Below are positions 1 through 7,338 of a stretch of DNA of 52,666 nucleotides, in pieces (the first letter of the stretch is position 1; each line of letters opens with the position of its first letter). Both the position numbers and the translations under genes were made by a program. The DNA comes from CAIVND01 sp035532075 (GTDB lineage Bacteria; Actinomycetota; Acidimicrobiia; Acidimicrobiales; Bog-793): the NCBI GenBank assembly GCA_035532075.1, contig DATKRV010000038.1, forward strand, positions 1 to 52,666, written 5' to 3'. The notes beneath the pieces were generated by a model, which was not told the origin of the DNA, made no database searches, and was given only the letters and a program-made list of their open reading frames with translations.

Positions 1-93
1 CCGGTAGGGAAACGAGACACTCTGGGCGATCTCTTCGAGCACGACGCGTTCGTTTTCGCTCAACAGCAGTGGAGGTGCGGGAGCATGGGGCAT
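1..93 (-). CDS. Partial IS630-type transposase N-terminus (runs off window edge)
   Basis: Only the first 31 codons are inside the window. The ATG lies at 93 on the minus strand, 6 nt after an AGGA ribosome-binding site. The peptide carries LSENERVVLEEIAQS followed by FPYR, which resembles the start of the helix-turn-helix region of IS630-family transposases (pattern LSxEERxxLExxARs). The family call rests on this short match, so an unrelated helix-turn-helix protein is possible. It lies 50 bp from tRNA-Val, a common neighbourhood for mobile DNA. Whether the element is intact cannot be seen here. Confidence 0.45.
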   Translation of the reverse strand, partial: MPHAPAPPLLLSENERVVLEEIAQSVSFPYR

Positions 94-142
94 GACCCAT
101 CCTAACTCAACCGCGCGTCTATTTCAGTGTCAGTACACTAGG

Positions 143-217
143 TGGGCGCTGAGGGATTCGAACCCCCGACCCTCTGGGTGTAAACCAGATGCTCTAACCA
201 AGCTGAGCTAAGCGCCC
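143..217 (-). tRNA. tRNA-Val (anticodon UAC)
   Basis: On the minus strand the acceptor stem GGGCGCT pairs perfectly with AGCGCCC. The D arm (TAGCTCAG), an anticodon stem CTGG/CCAG with loop TTTACAC, and a T arm with GGTTCGAATCC are all present. The anticodon is TAC, reading GTA valine codons. The discriminator base is A at 143. CCA is not encoded, so it must be added after transcription. Confidence 0.96.
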
Positions 218-312
218 CTCTCTATGACGACTGGTCTTTCTCCACACCGCCGCACGCCAACCGTACGGTGTAGTAGAACGACCAATCTAGATGAAGTCAG
301 GTAAATCTGATT

Positions 313-897
313 TCAGGGATTCTGCGTGCCCGGCAGTGAGAGCGCACTGACCTTGACAGCTCCACCGCACGGGGAAAACGATATCGGCACCGGCGTTGAC
401 TCGCTCTGGTTCGGCAACTGGATGTCGACAGAGCCGACCGAAGTGCAACCTGTGCCGTTCACTGGCACTTCGGTGAAGACGAGCAGGAACTGGGCGGACT
501 GAGCGGGCTTGAGCGTGACACGCCTGGGTAATGGTCCTGAATGTGACACCGTGAGCGACACCGCTGAACCAGAACCCGCTCCTCCTGCCGCGTTCGGCGC
601 GAAGAAGGTAATTGTCGGATACCCGTCAAGCGCGCAAGTGATCGGTCCGGTATTAGTCACATTGAGCCGGAAATAGCTTCCACCGGCGGCAGATCCGCCA
701 AAGACTGGGGTAAAAGTCAACAGCGCGATCGTGCATTTCGCAGTCGCCCCTATCGTGGTAGTTGGTTTTGGCGCAGATGTCGTTGTCGACGTCACGTTTG
801 GTTTCGACGAACCACAGGCACCAAACACGATCGAGGCAGCGACGAGCCCGAACATTACCAGGGTGAAGCGACGAGATGGCCTTCGGATAATCACCAT
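313..897 (-). CDS. DUF4232-type secreted or lipid-anchored protein
   Basis: The 194-residue protein begins with a basic segment and a hydrophobic stretch ending in FGAC, a weak lipobox, then a Thr-rich linker. This suggests export and possible lipid anchoring. The remainder matches the pattern of the actinobacterial DUF4232 domain: an early Cys (CTIALLTF), the motif LNVTNTGPITCALDGYP, a proline-rich middle and two late Cys that could form disulfides. The molecular function of the family is unknown. It is the last gene of a minus-strand run after a DMT transporter. Confidence 0.75.
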   Translation of the reverse strand: MVIIRRPSRRFTLVMFGLVAASIVFGACGSSKPNVTSTTTSAPKPTTTIGATAKCTIALLTFTPVFGGSAAGGSYFRLNVTNTGPITCALDGYPTITFFAPNAAGGAGSGSAVSLTVSHSGPLPRRVTLKPAQSAQFLLVFTEVPVNGTGCTSVGSVDIQLPNQSESTPVPISFSPCGGAVKVSALSLPGTQNP

Positions 898-970
898 TAT
901 TCATCTTTAGCACTTCGATCGACCGACCGTGGCTCCACGAGCAGAGACCCTAGGAAATGAGGCGAATTCC

Positions 971-1867
971 TCACTCTCGTTCTTCGGTAACCAGACGCGC
1001 TCGCGTCGACAATCGCTCACCAGAGCTCGTGGTGACAATAAGTGAAGAGTGGCTGAGCACATAGAGCGAAATGAACATGACGACAAGGGCCGCGACCTCG
1101 ATTGCAAGACGCCCATGCGCAACCTGAAGTCGGTCACCGAACAAGAAGACACCCATCACGATGCTTGCAACAGGATTGACGATGAGAAGTGCGCTCTGGG
1201 AGGCAGCAACGGGTCCTGATTCGAGTGCGTGCTGACTGACGACCAATCCGACAAGTCCGGCGACGGCAATCGCGTAGGGCTCGAAATGGGTAAAGATCAC
1301 ACTTGGGCCCCTTGGCCAGAGGTCTGCTGCGGCCTTGATGAATGCGGCGGTCATCGCGAAGGCAATCGCCGCGCAGACTCCATAGCACGCTGCGCGCCAA
1401 GAGCGCGATCCCCTGTGCGCAACGGACCACGAAATCGCCATCGCCCCAATGCTCGCACCCAACAAGAGGATCCAGTCTTCGGTGGCTGGGCGATCCGTGC
1501 CTCCTCTCGCCGAACTCACAAACAGAAACACTCCAAGACCAACCGAGGTACCGATTGCACTCAGCCAGTCGTGCAGGGCCAGCGTCTTTTGAAACCACAG
1601 GCTCAAGATGACGACGAGAAACAGGATCTCCGTAACCATCACCGGTTGGATCGTCGAAAGATTCCCGAGAGAAAGAGCAAATGCCTGGAGCAGGAAACTC
1701 GCGGCAACAATGACAAGTCCCATGAACCATATCGGTCGTTTCACCACTCCCGCCATGAGTGCTCGACTGCTCGAGTCGGACTTGACCGCCTCCTCAACTC
1801 CAATGCGCTGCATAATCGTCGCGAATGCATTTGCACCAGCCGCAATCAAGGCGAGGACGATGGCCAT
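971..1867 (-). CDS. DMT/EamA-type membrane transporter
   Basis: This 298-residue protein is almost entirely hydrophobic, with about nine to ten predicted membrane segments arranged as two similar halves, as in the drug/metabolite transporter superfamily. The N-terminus (GANAFATIMQRIG) and the later segment LVVSQHALESGPVAASQSA resemble the actinobacterial DMT subgroup. The substrate cannot be deduced. It ends in a charged cytoplasmic tail. It lies 43 bp downstream of rnhB in the same direction and could be cotranscribed with it. A related protein is encoded at 29984-30784. Confidence 0.75.
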   Translation of the reverse strand: MAIVLALIAAGANAFATIMQRIGVEEAVKSDSSSRALMAGVVKRPIWFMGLVIVAASFLLQAFALSLGNLSTIQPVMVTEILFLVVILSLWFQKTLALHDWLSAIGTSVGLGVFLFVSSARGGTDRPATEDWILLLGASIGAMAISWSVAHRGSRSWRAACYGVCAAIAFAMTAAFIKAAADLWPRGPSVIFTHFEPYAIAVAGLVGLVVSQHALESGPVAASQSALLIVNPVASIVMGVFLFGDRLQVAHGRLAIEVAALVVMFISLYVLSHSSLIVTTSSGERLSTRARLVTEERE

Positions 1868-1910
1868 GGCAAACGTTAGTCCTCAACGATTCGTCGAAGA
1901 ACTCGCAAAT

Positions 1911-2549
1911 TCAAGAACTCCGCGGTGCGAAGCTAGAGGCAAACGACCAACTTTTTCGATGGATCTCGGATATTCCAATGCGGGCGAGGGCGTCAATGTG
2001 CGAGGGCGAGGGATACCCTTTATTCTTCGCGAATTCGTAATCTGGATAGATGTCGTGATACTGGATCATCCGCCGATCCCGCGTCACCTTCGCGAGGATC
2101 GACGCGCCAGCGACCGTAAGAACTGTTCGATCAGCCCCGCGAATCATGATCGCATCCGCTCTGCCAGTGAAGTTCACGGTTCCATCGATAATGCAGACGT
2201 CCGGCGACAGCGTCAGATTCGCAAAAGCACGTTCGGTTGCGAGACGCTGCGCCTCGGTCATTCCATATTGGTCGCACTCGCCAGGATCTGCATGACCGAT
2301 TGAATAGGCACTGACGGATCGCTCGAGGAACGGAAAAATCTTCTCCCGCATTTTTTCAGAGAGCATCTTCGAATCGCGTACGCCTTTGGGAAAGCTCGAA
2401 AGCGACGCGCGATCAACGATTGCGATGCCGACGGAGACAGGTCCCGCCCAAGCTCCTCGGCCCACCTCGTCTATTCCCGCGACATAACGCGCGCCGCTCG
2501 CAAAAAGGAGTTGCTCGGAAACATCGGTCGGATCTTCGACTCGCGTCAC
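1911..2549 (-). CDS. rnhB: Ribonuclease HII
   Basis: This enzyme cleaves the RNA strand of RNA-DNA hybrids and starts removal of ribonucleotides misincorporated into DNA. The 212-residue protein carries the diagnostic YVAGIDEVGRGAWAGP block, which supplies the first catalytic Asp and Glu, then CIIDGTVNF and LAKVTRDRRM, which supply further acidic metal ligands. The start is a GTG at 2549, preceded by GGTGA five bases upstream. Length is normal for the family. It follows gpsA by 41 bp on the same strand. Confidence 0.95.
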   Translation of the reverse strand: MTRVEDPTDVSEQLLFASGARYVAGIDEVGRGAWAGPVSVGIAIVDRASLSSFPKGVRDSKMLSEKMREKIFPFLERSVSAYSIGHADPGECDQYGMTEAQRLATERAFANLTLSPDVCIIDGTVNFTGRADAIMIRGADRTVLTVAGASILAKVTRDRRMIQYHDIYPDYEFAKNKGYPSPSHIDALARIGISEIHRKSWSFASSFAPRSS

Positions 2550-2590
2550 GCGCGTCTCACCCCAATTGCCCGATCATCATTGCCCGCCAG

Positions 2591-3589
2591 TCACTGGTCG
2601 TCGAACTCGGACTTTGCCACACGAGACATCAATCGAAGCATTGAATCGCGAGGGCTACTTCCTCCGTGACATACCGCCAACACCTCTTTGACGATAGGAA
2701 CATCGATCAGGTGTTGATCAGCGAGTCCTGCCACCGGGCGACAGCTGCGCACTCCCTCTGCAACCATGCGCGAACCACGCGTGATCTCCTCGATCGACCT
2801 GCCCTCACCGAGCGCGCAACCGAGGCTGAAGTTTCTGCTCTTGGAACTCGACGAGGTGGCGACGAGATCGCCGAGTCCGGCGAGGCCGGAGAATGTCTGT
2901 CGCTGACCACCGAGGGCCTGGCCGAGCCTCGAGATCTCCGCCAGCGAGCGGGTCATCAACGTCGCCCGGGTGTTATCTCCAAAACCAAGCCCAGATGCCA
3001 TGCCGATCGCGATCGCCATGACGTTCTTCGCCACCCCGGCAATCTCGCAGCCAACGATGTCGGGATTGGTATAAATACGCAGAGCAGGTGTCGAAAAGAT
3101 CTCCTGGAGGTGTCTCGCGACAACCGCATCTTCCATTGCGACAACCGATGCGGTCGGCTGTCCAAGAAGGATCTCGCTGGCAAGATTTGGACCGGTGAGC
3201 AAGCCCACAAACTCTGGTGACCAGATCTCCTCGATCACCTCGGTCATGCGGAGATTGCTTCGCTCTTCGAGGCCCTTCGTGAGACTGATCACCACCTCAG
3301 CTTGCGCCGGACGGAGGCACTGTTCGAGGACCGAACGCACACCGTGACTCGGAATGGCAATTACCACGACGGAGACATCTTCAAGCGCAGATTCGAGCGA
3401 CGAGGTTGCCCGTATCGATACCGGCAGCACGTGCGAGCCGAGGTAGGTGTGATTGGTGTGGAGCTCGTTGATCTCCCGCGCGATCGATTCATCTCTCGCC
3501 CAGAGAGAGATCTCGTGCTGGCCCGAGAGCAGCGTTGCGACGGTTGTACCCCATGAACCTGCACCGAGGATTGCGATGTGTTCACCCAC
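2591..3589 (-). CDS. gpsA: Glycerol-3-phosphate dehydrogenase [NAD(P)+]
   Basis: GpsA reduces dihydroxyacetone phosphate to sn-glycerol 3-phosphate, the backbone of phospholipids. The N-terminal Rossmann motif IAILGAGSWGTTVA is clear, followed by the family blocks KNVMAIAIGMASGLG, GDNTRATLMTRSLAE and FSGLAGLGDLVAT. I prefer the GTG at 3589, giving a 332-residue protein that begins just before the Rossmann strand. A TTG six codons earlier (3607) is the alternative. The gene diverges from cofC, leaving about 120 bp between the two starts. Confidence 0.93.
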   Translation of the reverse strand: MGEHIAILGAGSWGTTVATLLSGQHEISLWARDESIAREINELHTNHTYLGSHVLPVSIRATSSLESALEDVSVVVIAIPSHGVRSVLEQCLRPAQAEVVISLTKGLEERSNLRMTEVIEEIWSPEFVGLLTGPNLASEILLGQPTASVVAMEDAVVARHLQEIFSTPALRIYTNPDIVGCEIAGVAKNVMAIAIGMASGLGFGDNTRATLMTRSLAEISRLGQALGGQRQTFSGLAGLGDLVATSSSSKSRNFSLGCALGEGRSIEEITRGSRMVAEGVRSCRPVAGLADQHLIDVPIVKEVLAVCHGGSSPRDSMLRLMSRVAKSEFDDQ

Positions 3590-3708
3590 CGGCGGTGTCG
3601 CTCTCAACAGGTGCGGATAGAGCTCTCATTCCCACAACGCTAATGGCAGCCCCGGCTCACGTCGGTGCAAGCAACGAACGCGCCAAGGAGATCCCTAGAC
3701 TGAGAGAG

Positions 3709-4302
3709 ATGCAGGCCATCTTGGTGCCAGTGAAATCGTTTCGCGAGGCGAAACAACGCCTCGCCGACGCGCTTGGCGACGAGACGCGCATCGCGCTCGT
3801 CAAACAGCTGGCCGAAATCGTCATAAACGCGCGCGGATCATCTCCTGCGTTTGTCGCGTGCGACAACGGCGAGGTCGCAGACTGGTCAATCACGAAGGGG
3901 GCAACGGTACTCTGGACTCCCGCGCTCGGCCTCTCCGGTGCCGTTGGAGCCGGATTCCGTCATCTTGTCAGCGCCGGATTTTCGCGCATCATCATCGCCC
4001 ACGCTGACCTCCCCTTCGTCACTGATCTTGAACACTTTGGCTCGGACAGCGCAGTAACGATCGCTCCCGATCACCGCCTCGATGGCACCAATGTGATCGC
4101 GATCCCCGCTTCGACACCGTTCACCTTTTTCTATGGCCCACACTCCTACCAACGACACCTGGCCGAGGCTGCTGAACAGAAGATGGCATGCCATAGCGTG
4201 TTTGACTGGCGTCTAGCATCCGATATCGACCATCCCGACGACCTCGCCCTCGTCAGCGACCTTTTGAAACAACAGCATTCGAGAAAGCGAGCAATCTCAT
4301 GA
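3709..4302 (+). CDS. cofC: CofC/FbiD-like guanylyltransferase of coenzyme F420 synthesis
   Basis: CofC-type enzymes attach GMP to 2-phospho-L-lactate, or to phosphoenolpyruvate in mycobacterial FbiD, in the first committed step of F420 synthesis. The protein starts MQAILVPVKSFREAKQRLA, matching the family's nucleotide-binding start, and continues with the acidic patch HADLPFVTDLE, the segment LDGTNVIAIP and the end motif DIDHPDDLA. The ATG at 3709 (197 residues) is chosen because earlier in-frame starts would run into the divergent gpsA. Its stop overlaps the start of the next gene by 4 bp, which suggests translational coupling. Substrate choice cannot be read from sequence. Confidence 0.82.
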   Translation: MQAILVPVKSFREAKQRLADALGDETRIALVKQLAEIVINARGSSPAFVACDNGEVADWSITKGATVLWTPALGLSGAVGAGFRHLVSAGFSRIIIAHADLPFVTDLEHFGSDSAVTIAPDHRLDGTNVIAIPASTPFTFFYGPHSYQRHLAEAAEQKMACHSVFDWRLASDIDHPDDLALVSDLLKQQHSRKRAIS

Positions 4303-5033
4303 CGACGAACCTTGAACGACCATCACGCGCGCTCGCGATCGCCGCACACCCGGACGATGTCGAATTCGGATGCGGAGGAACACTTGCGAAATGGTCGGCC
4401 GAGGGGACCGAGATCTTCCACCTCATCTGTACCGACGGCTCCAAGGGCACCTGGAAGCGCGACCAAGACCCACAGGAACTCGTCCTTATCCGGCGCGAGG
4501 AACAACGTGCAGCGGCGCGTCGGCTCGGTGGCACTGGTGAGGTGATCTTTCTCGGCTGGCCAGATGGTGAACTCGAATCAGGACTCCGCCAGCGGGTACA
4601 GGTGGCTAGCTGGATACGTCGCATACGGCCCGGAGTTGTTTTCGCGCACGACCCGTGGAAGCGCTACCGACTCCATCCCGATCACCGCAACGCAGGGTTC
4701 CTCGCCACTGATGGCATCGTCGCGGCGCGCGATCCACTGTTCTTCCCGGAGATCAACCTCGAATCGCACCGTCCGGATCACCTCTTGCTCTGGGAGGCGG
4801 ACGAGGTCGACCACCTCGAAGAGGTGAGCAGTTCGCTCGAAACGAAGATCGCCGCACTCTTGGAACATGCAAGCCAGTTCCAAACCACGATGCATATCAG
4901 CGAGGGCGATGGACCCGAGGCAATCGACGAGCAAGAGACCTTTCGCCGACGCATCATGGAGCGGCTCGCGGAAGCCGGAGCGGCTGAGGGACTCTCTTAC
5001 GCCGAAGGGTTCAAGCGGATCGACCGGCTTTAG
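4299..5033 (+). CDS. PIG-L/LmbE family deacetylase
   Basis: PIG-L enzymes are zinc-dependent amidohydrolases that remove acetyl groups from N-acetylglucosamine-type substrates; MshB of mycothiol synthesis is a relative. The 244-residue protein has the N-terminal zinc motif AAHPDDVEFGCGGTLA (His-Pro-Asp-Asp) and the second motif HPDH in YRLHPDHRNAG. The ATG overlaps the cofC stop (ATGA), so the two genes are probably one operon. The true substrate is unknown. A perfect GC-rich hairpin starts 37 bp after the stop. Confidence 0.85.
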   Translation: MTTNLERPSRALAIAAHPDDVEFGCGGTLAKWSAEGTEIFHLICTDGSKGTWKRDQDPQELVLIRREEQRAAARRLGGTGEVIFLGWPDGELESGLRQRVQVASWIRRIRPGVVFAHDPWKRYRLHPDHRNAGFLATDGIVAARDPLFFPEINLESHRPDHLLLWEADEVDHLEEVSSSLETKIAALLEHASQFQTTMHISEGDGPEAIDEQETFRRRIMERLAEAGAAEGLSYAEGFKRIDRL

Positions 5034-5069
5034 GAGCCGATGGAGGTGCGTCCTTCGCCAGAGAGAGCA

Positions 5070-5096
5070 GCGACCCCGGCCTTTGGCCGGGGTCGC
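5070..5096. terminator. GC-rich hairpin between convergent genes
   Basis: A perfect 12-bp inverted repeat (GCGACCCCGGCC and its complement) surrounds a TTT loop. It lies between the stop of the PIG-L gene and the end of the lysine-rich protein gene, which run toward each other. There is no long T tail on either side, so it is likely a bidirectional structure that blocks or stabilises 3' ends rather than a textbook intrinsic terminator. Confidence 0.7.
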
Positions 5097-5118
5097 CTTG
5101 ATACCACGCCAATCATTG

Positions 5119-5421
5119 TTAACGCTTTTTGGCGGGAGCCTTCTTCGCAGCAGTCTTCTTGGCTACGCGCTTTTTGGCGGGTGCCTTCTTGGCCACACGC
5201 TTTTTGGCAGGTGCCTTCTTGGCCACACGCTTTTTGGCGGGTGCCTTCTTCGCGGCCGTCTTCTTCGCTACGCGCTTCTTTGCAGGAGCGCGCTTCGCGG
5301 CTGTCTTCTTGACAACTCGCTTCTTCGCGACGGTCTTCTTTGCTGCGGTTTTCTTGGCAACACGCTTTTTCGCGGGCGCCTTCCTTGCGGCAACTTTCGT
5401 TGGCACAGATGCTCCTTTCAT
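5119..5421 (-). CDS. Lysine/alanine-rich histone H1-like protein (detached HU tail)
   Basis: The 100-residue product is built almost wholly from KKRVAKK, APAKK and TAAKK repeats, as in histone H1-like proteins and the C-terminal tail of mycobacterial HupB/Hlp. Such tails bind DNA nonspecifically and compact the nucleoid. The ATG at 5421 has GAGG eight bases upstream, so separate translation is possible. However, the reading frame is open upstream back to a TGA at 5521-5523 and is in register with the HU-like domain at 5524-5748. The segment is therefore best seen as the tail of an interrupted HupB-like gene, or as a separate small nucleoid protein. The coding DNA contains 30-bp repeats that may change in number. 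Confidence 0.75.
   Translation of the reverse strand: MKGASVPTKVAARKAPAKKRVAKKTAAKKTVAKKRVVKKTAAKRAPAKKRVAKKTAAKKAPAKKRVAKKAPAKKRVAKKAPAKKRVAKKTAAKKAPAKKR
5123..5257. repeat. Imperfect 30-bp repeats inside the lysine-rich gene
   Basis: Four near-identical 30-bp units begin with CGCTTTTTGGC at 5123, 5168, 5198 and 5228, with a 15-bp half unit between the first and second. Each encodes a KKR-VAKK-APA type block on the minus strand. The low divergence suggests recent expansion or gene conversion, and the tail length may vary between strains. Confidence 0.85.
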
Positions 5422-5520
5422 AGCAGCAACCTCTTTGTCAGGCGCTGCGGATTTGGGTATATCCGACGGTGTATCCGTATTGAGGTTCTGCCTCGGTTTT
5501 ACGCCAGGCGCACAACCGAT

Positions 5521-5748
5521 TCATTTGGAGGCATGGACTTGAACAGCCGCTCCGGTCCGTCGATGGCAACCTTCACGGGTCCTTCGCAATCGAAGTTCAT
5601 CGGCACCAAATCCCGGAACACACACTGCGCCACCCGCGCGAACACTCGAAGTGGCTTTGCAGACAGATGCAGTTGCTAACGCATCCGCTTGGTGGCGCGT
5701 CGTTCCGAAATCAGCACTAATCACTTCGACTAGTTCAGTTCCGTTCAC
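5521..5748 (-). CDS. HU-like DNA-binding domain ending at an in-frame TGA
   Basis: The 75-residue product aligns without gaps to the HU/IHF family. MNGTELVEVISADFG corresponds to the HU start, PGFG sits at residues 45-48 as in HU, and RTGAAVQVHASK matches the segment just before the last helix. The start is a GTG with GGAGG five bases upstream, a strong initiation site. TGA follows ASK, exactly where HU continues with V-P-x-F-x-P-G. After the TGA the same frame continues with APGVKPRQNLN, an HU-like ending, and then runs into the lysine-rich protein. Several HU core residues are changed: the usual GRNP becomes GCHR, and GFGTF becomes GFGAD. The gene is either a degenerating hupB-like gene or a split one. 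HU normally bends and compacts DNA as a dimer. Confidence 0.6.
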   Translation of the reverse strand: MNGTELVEVISADFGTTRHQADALATASVCKATSSVRAGGAVCVPGFGADELRLRRTREGCHRRTGAAVQVHASK

Positions 5749-6021
5749 TCATACCTCCGTAGCATGGGGCTTGCCATTCAGCTCTTCAAGAACTGCCGAA
5801 CAACATTTTCCGGCCCCCTTTGATTCGCTAAGCACAAAGAATAACCAATATGTGTTGGTAAATACGTGTCATTGCGCATTTTTTTTCATCAGGAACTCCG
5901 CGACCGATGATCCGTCTCTCTTCGTTGCAACTTCATGACGTAGGAAAATCGGTAGCGCGAACGGTATGCGCGCGCGTTAACAACGTCGTACGCAGCGCGC
6001 GAACGCGGACGAGAAAGACGG

Positions 6022-7338
6022 ATGACACAAAAATCTGGCATAAGAAAACAACCTGTTGACCAGCACTTTTCTCGAATCTTTCTTGGTCTTGGTGAGAGAG
6101 GTCCATTGTGGTGCGCGCCAGAGATTTGCGCATTGGTGCTTGGTCCACCGCGCGTCGGAAAGACAACGTCGGTCATCATTCCGAACGTTATTCTCGCAAA
6201 AGACAGCGTCATCTCTGTCTCCACAAAATCTGACGTAATTGACGCAACAAGCCGGATTCGCGCCGATCTGGGGCCATGTTTTCTGTTTGATCCATCGGAC
6301 GCGCTCGTCACTCCCCGAACTGTCACGCGCGTTGGTTGGTCACCTTTACACGCCGCGCAAGCTTGGGAACACGCCGTGCTCACCGCCGATGCAATGGTTG
6401 GAGCGACGGGAAACCGCTCTGATCGAGAGGGGTCGCACTGGCGCGAGCGCGCCTCTGCGCTTCTCGCAACACTCTTCCATGCTGCGGCACTTGACGAGGC
6501 GCCAATGGCTCGCGTGGTGCAGGCCGTCAACCGTCGTGATGCGGAGTACTTCGTCGAGGTGCTCGCGAGAAAGGACGCCGACCTCGCACTGGACCTCCTC
6601 ACCGGAATACGCGAGACCGATGCCCGGGAGCAAAGCGGCATCTGGTCCACCGCATCCGGGGTTCTCTCCGCGTTCCGAATGAGGGCGACGCTTGCCAATA
6701 CCCTTTTGCCAAATATCGATTGGGAGGCATTCGTCCGTCGACCGTCAACGCTCTACGTCGCCTCCCCCTCCGACCACCAGCAGCACATCGCGCCCCTCAT
6801 CGCGGGACTGATCCGCGACCTTCGGTCCTACAGCGCCCGGCACTTCTCCTCCTTGAATTCGCCAGAACCCTTCCGCGTGCTGCTGATCCTCGACGAGCTT
6901 GCGAACATTGCACCGCTGCACGACCTGCCGGTTCTCATAGCCGAGGGCGCGAGCCAGGGAATCGTCACCCTCGCGAGCCTGCAAGATCTCTCCCAGGCGC
7001 GATCGCGCTGGACCATTGCGGGTGAGGGCTTCCTCTCGCTGTTTGGCGCGAAGGTCGTCTTCGGTGGCATCGGCGATCGCACGACGCTCAGCGACATCTC
7101 CGCGCTTGCGGGTGACCACTATGTACGGAGCGTCTCACAGACGAAACGACGTCACCTTGGCCAATGGGTCGCAGCTGGCACCCAGCGCTCCATGACAAGA
7201 GAGCCGCGCCTCTCGATCGACGAGATCGCCGTGCCGCCTCCCGGTGAGGCGATTGTGATCATCGGCGCCGAGCCACACCACTGCAGGCCCGTCCCCTATT
7301 TCTCCCGTACAACCACGCCTACTTTGGAACCCGACTAG
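6022..7338 (+). CDS. TraG/VirD4-like coupling ATPase without membrane domain
   Basis: Coupling proteins hand relaxase-bound DNA to a type IV secretion channel. The 438-residue protein has a Walker A motif (GPPRVGKTT, residues 41-49), a Walker B motif (VLLILDELAN, about residue 286) and the TraG/TraD C-terminal segment with ASLQDLSQARSRW and GAKVVFGGI. It lacks the N-terminal membrane helices of classical VirD4. The frame upstream of the ATG is Arg-rich and reaches a stop at 5953, so no membrane domain was missed. Its TAG stop shares the CTAG sequence with the stop of the opposite relaxase gene. No other secretion genes are visible in the window. Confidence 0.85.
   Translation: MTQKSGIRKQPVDQHFSRIFLGLGERGPLWCAPEICALVLGPPRVGKTTSVIIPNVILAKDSVISVSTKSDVIDATSRIRADLGPCFLFDPSDALVTPRTVTRVGWSPLHAAQAWEHAVLTADAMVGATGNRSDREGSHWRERASALLATLFHAAALDEAPMARVVQAVNRRDAEYFVEVLARKDADLALDLLTGIRETDAREQSGIWSTASGVLSAFRMRATLANTLLPNIDWEAFVRRPSTLYVASPSDHQQHIAPLIAGLIRDLRSYSARHFSSLNSPEPFRVLLILDELANIAPLHDLPVLIAEGASQGIVTLASLQDLSQARSRWTIAGEGFLSLFGAKVVFGGIGDRTTLSDISALAGDHYVRSVSQTKRRHLGQWVAAGTQRSMTREPRLSIDEIAVPPPGEAIVIIGAEPHHCRPVPYFSRTTTPTLEPD

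Noticed and set aside
2666..3556. Plus-strand open frames opposite gpsA
   Set aside because: They have no recognisable domains and overlap the full length of an unmistakable gpsA gene.
3535..3708. N-terminal extension of the CofC-like protein
   Set aside because: It would overlap the divergent gpsA start and has no family similarity; the domain starts at the ATG at 3709.
5123..5257. Regular 30-bp repeats considered as a CRISPR array
   Set aside because: Units are contiguous without unique spacers and encode Lys/Ala repeats in an open frame, so they are coding repeats.
5870..5890. T8 run as an intrinsic terminator
   Set aside because: No hairpin precedes it on the plus strand and no gene ends there.
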